A stretch of DNA of 21,962 bases from assembly GCA_026260175.1 (NCBI GenBank), contig JAKCWW010006695.1, positions 9,653-31,614 on the forward strand. The letters run 5' to 3'. This DNA is from Reticulitermes lucifugus (Eukaryota > Arthropoda > Insecta > Blattodea > Rhinotermitidae). A model generated the notes under the pieces. That model was not told where the DNA came from, ran no database searches, and was given only the letters and a program-made list of their open reading frames with translations. Numbering within the stretch: position 1 is the first letter of the stretch; the number at the start of each line of letters is the position of its first letter. The translations under genes and the position numbers were made by a program. Positions 19,150-21,962 of the stretch are shown piece after piece.

Positions 19150-21670
19150 AACACATGGTATGAATACCATTAAATTAATAGTCTCACTTAATGCACAAAA
19201 CCTAAAATAATGTGAACCATGAAATTAACTTTTGTTGTTTATTTATTTATATTGTGCTTAACAAGTGTGTTTAAAAGCAACAATATGCTACAATGGTTGT
19301 AGATTCATGTTCTCCGAGAACACATCCTCCCTACTTTAAATTCATTAATTATTAAATTCATTAATGGGAAAATTCTGTCTTGAATTAAGTGACTTTTCAA
19401 TTGTGCGAGATCTTCATGAACACATCCCTTGCATAAAATGCGACCAAACTATATTTGTATTAAGCTATGGAGCTCATTGTGGAAATAAAACCATGGGGTT
19501 AAAGGCCAATAATAACAAAGCCTTACACTGGGCACAGTGCTGGGCTGCTTTAATATAGTCCAGGCTATCACAGTTTACTTCCCTGCCTAATTCTTGGTTT
19601 TCCACACTAAACAACAGCATGAAACATGACAAAATATGCCAGACAGTGAGGTCCTTGGGAAGTGTGAAACCCAAACCCTCCATAAACCCAGTTTGGATAT
19701 ACAGTACAGTACAGTATAGTACAACAGCAGCAACAGCAAAAACAACAACAACAACAGCCAGCAGCAGCAGCAACTATATTTTACATCGCCTAAATTACAA
19801 ACAGGATATCATCGGAAATTTCTTTAATACTGAAATCCTGGAATTGAAATTAATGCAAATTCCTTGTAGTTCCACACCACAGGTAATTCAGTCCCACGTG
19901 CCCTTGATTTCATGAAAGTGCTACAACATGAATACAATAAAAGCAGAACAACAAACAAAAGCCAATAAAGGAAAACAAGGAAAAAGAAATGATGTATGAG
20001 GGCTATGCCCTTCCAGCCTCTGGTCACAAGTGATGTATTTGGCATAAAGACAGAAAAACACACTATGAACAAATAAACAACACTTTTACAAGTGTTCTGG
20101 CACCAGTACCAACACAGATATTTGTCTACGTGGGCTCATGCTTCTCCTGACACACATACAGTCTGCCTTAAACATGTTAACACTCTTAATCCTCCTGACA
20201 TTCAACCACAATTTAAAAAATCATATTAGTAATCTAAAGCACAAAGTTAAACAACACAGGACAATTTGAATCATCCACAACAAACACTAGAAGACCTAAA
20301 AAATGTAGTGGGAAAATCAGAAGTTACTCAGTAAAATACTACACAAATACAAATACACACCAGAACAATTACACGTAAAGCCTGCAACAAAGAGTCCGCA
20401 GATTCTGTTACAAGTACGTATAGTTACAAACTATTGTTAACTTTTCTGACTACACTAACCTTACTGCCACTGGTATGAAGAACAAATTAACACAGTTTTA
20501 AATGCAAAATAATTCATCAAACCCACAGGAAAGAATACTGGCTGCTGGACCAATGATCGGATCACGACGGAAGGTGTTTGGATTTAAGAAAGTGTGTGTA
20601 ATTAAAGATTCAAATGCAGGTCACAAGATGCAAACCATGAAAGGCAGTCAATTATGGTCCACACTGCCAACCAATCAATGCTCAAAATACTAATCATGAA
20701 AAAAATTTAGTGTTACAAAACAAATCCATATACTGATCAATTCCTGACATCATTTATACAAATTCTGTGTACGCACAAATACATTTACCTAAGAAAAAAT
20801 ATAGCTCAACCTCTACTGCTATGGGCAAAGCAACATATAATCATAAAGAGCTACTTAGTAAAGCACAATGCTCACAATACTTAGGATGGGAAAAATCCTC
20901 CAAACACATAGAGAGTCACAGAAATTAAATACTGTGCTGAAAGTAACTTTTAGTTCTTATGACATACTGAAAAACATGGGAAAACCAGAGTGCTTCCTAC
21001 AATAAGGATCCAAGAACACATTAATTTACATGTAAGGGTCATGACAGATTCCTAAACAAAGTACTAATTACTTCGACTGCGCTTCTGCTTAAAAGTAAAA
21101 GGTTTCATGTGGATTACAATTTAATATTTTGAAACACAACATAAAAAAATACAACAGTTACAGAACAAAATATCAATGTATAAAATGAGAATCTGATACC
21201 AAACATTAACTTTTACTGGCTGACAAAAATGTTTAATGTATAGAACAGATATTGTTAGGCACTGTATATAAAAATTTGCAATAAAAGGATGATGTACTAT
21301 GGGTACACCACAGACATTTGCTAATTTAAATGCACGTCACTTGTCTGTCAGTATGTAAATCTGTCCCATCATATCTGCCTGCCATATCTTTCAACTGCTG
21401 AAGCCTTTGTTTGATTTCAATAAAATTGTATGAGACATTTTAACAGAAAAATATCAGCCAATTAAGGCTGTCACTTTACTGGAGACAAAAATGAACTGTT
21501 GTACTTACAGTATTGGCTGTACATCAAACTGAGAAACATTTATCTCATGACTTAATACTGACAAGATAAATGTGTATCAACAACATGCTGTGTGGATGAT
21601 CCATTTCTGAAGATTTAATTTCACATCAGACACTGACTGCTCTACTAACACTTGGCACACTTTCAGACAA
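19150..21670. other. gene-poor stretch with low-complexity tract
   Basis: No supported gene. The stretch includes an ACAGT pentamer tract at 19701-19720 and a CAG/CAA-rich tract at 19721-19774 (listed separately). A small inverted repeat, ACATTTATCT with AGATAAATGT, lies around 21537-21573. The rest is plain AT-rich sequence. Confidence 0.5.
19701..19774. repeat. low-complexity ACAGT and CAR tract
   Basis: About four ACAGT-type units are followed by some 54 bases of CAG/CAA/AAC triplets. No flanking protein similarity or splice context supports a polyglutamine-coding exon. Confidence 0.85.
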
Positions 21671-21671
21671 T

Positions 21672-21962
21672 TTAACCCTTTCCTGCCGAACGCCCAGTAT
21701 AGTGGTCGCCCTTTAAATGTGGCAAAGCGCCGAACGTCCACTATAGTCGTCGCTAACAGTGTGTCGAATTTGGAAGCATTTTTTTTCACCCCTATCGCAG
21801 GTACTGCGAAAGATTTATACTAGGTAGGTCTGTTGAATGTTAGGGCTTCTTTGTGGAGTGAGAATTACTCCCCCTCCATACCTCTACCCCCCCAGAAGAC
21901 CGTTTTAGATGTCAACACATTTCAAGTGCGTAATTCTCTGGCGTGACTAAGAACGTTTCAAA
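21672..21962. mobile_element. possible piggyBac-like non-autonomous element end
   Basis: TTAA (21672-21675) is followed by CCCTTTCCTGCCGAACG; TTAA target sites and ends beginning CCC(T/C)TT are typical of piggyBac-like elements. Two internal subrepeats, GCCGAACGCCCAGTATAGTG and GCCGAACGTCCACTATAGTC, start 44 bases apart (21685 and 21729). The other end is not seen and probably lies beyond the window. The segment is clearly richer in CG dinucleotides than the preceding 2 kb. No transposase is present. Confidence 0.45.

Noticed and set aside
19721..19774. Possible polyglutamine-coding exon
   Set aside because: The CAG/CAA tract has no flanking splice sites or conserved residues, and most frames close nearby.
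1..21962. CRISPR arrays, operons or other prokaryotic systems
   Set aside because: No regularly spaced repeats and no compact gene clusters were seen; splice signals and SINEs show eukaryotic DNA.

Overview
The window looks like arthropod, most likely insect, nuclear DNA. It is AT-rich and gene-poor, has a eukaryotic splice acceptor, and is scattered with SINEs, decayed DNA transposons, foldback elements and microsatellites. Several repeat motifs resemble ones I remember from hemimetabolous insects such as termites and cockroaches; that placement comes from memory, not from a search. Nothing prokaryotic is present: no operons, no CRISPR array, no Shine-Dalgarno-led genes.

The one clear gene is on the minus strand at 12385-13853. 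It is a single large exon coding for almost all of a MIER1-type (mesoderm induction early response) transcriptional corepressor: the acidic N-terminal region, the ELM2 domain, the SANT domain and a low-complexity C-terminus ending in TGA. The exon opens at a good 3' splice site (TTTTGTTTCAG, intron ending at 13854), so the start codon lies in an upstream exon at higher coordinates. I could not identify that exon in the 8 kb available.

The rest is mostly transposon debris. (1) A tRNA-derived SINE family is present in at least five copies. The best, at 5306-5593 on the minus strand, has A- and B-box-like motifs and a perfect 12-bp target-site duplication. Diverged copies lie near 5945-6215 (+), 15390-15655 (+), 16085-16295 (-) and 16650-16790 (-). 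(2) An 866-bp Tc1/mariner-like element at 4232-5097 has TA target sites, imperfect terminal inverted repeats and a broken transposase lacking most of its catalytic core. (3) Two compact foldback elements lie at 16942-17025 (31-bp perfect arms) and 18984-19140 (61-bp arms, three mismatches). (4) A TTAA-flanked, piggyBac-like end begins at 21672 and runs toward the right edge. (5) Three copies of a dispersed repeat with the translated signature VFW..xPC lie at about 2440-2600, 14755-14900 and 15020-15105. Several further fragments resemble common arthropod repeats.

The interval 14.65-17.03 kb is the densest repeat cluster, with a (CA)n tract and nested repeats in both orientations. The remaining stretches (1-2380, 2610-4230, 6220-8300, 9800-11040, 17030-18980, 19150-21670) hold no gene I can support; one weak candidate terminal exon is noted at about 17415-17527 (-). 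I see no convincing undescribed system. The most useful leads are the nearly uninterrupted MIER1 exon, the SINE family and the foldback elements.
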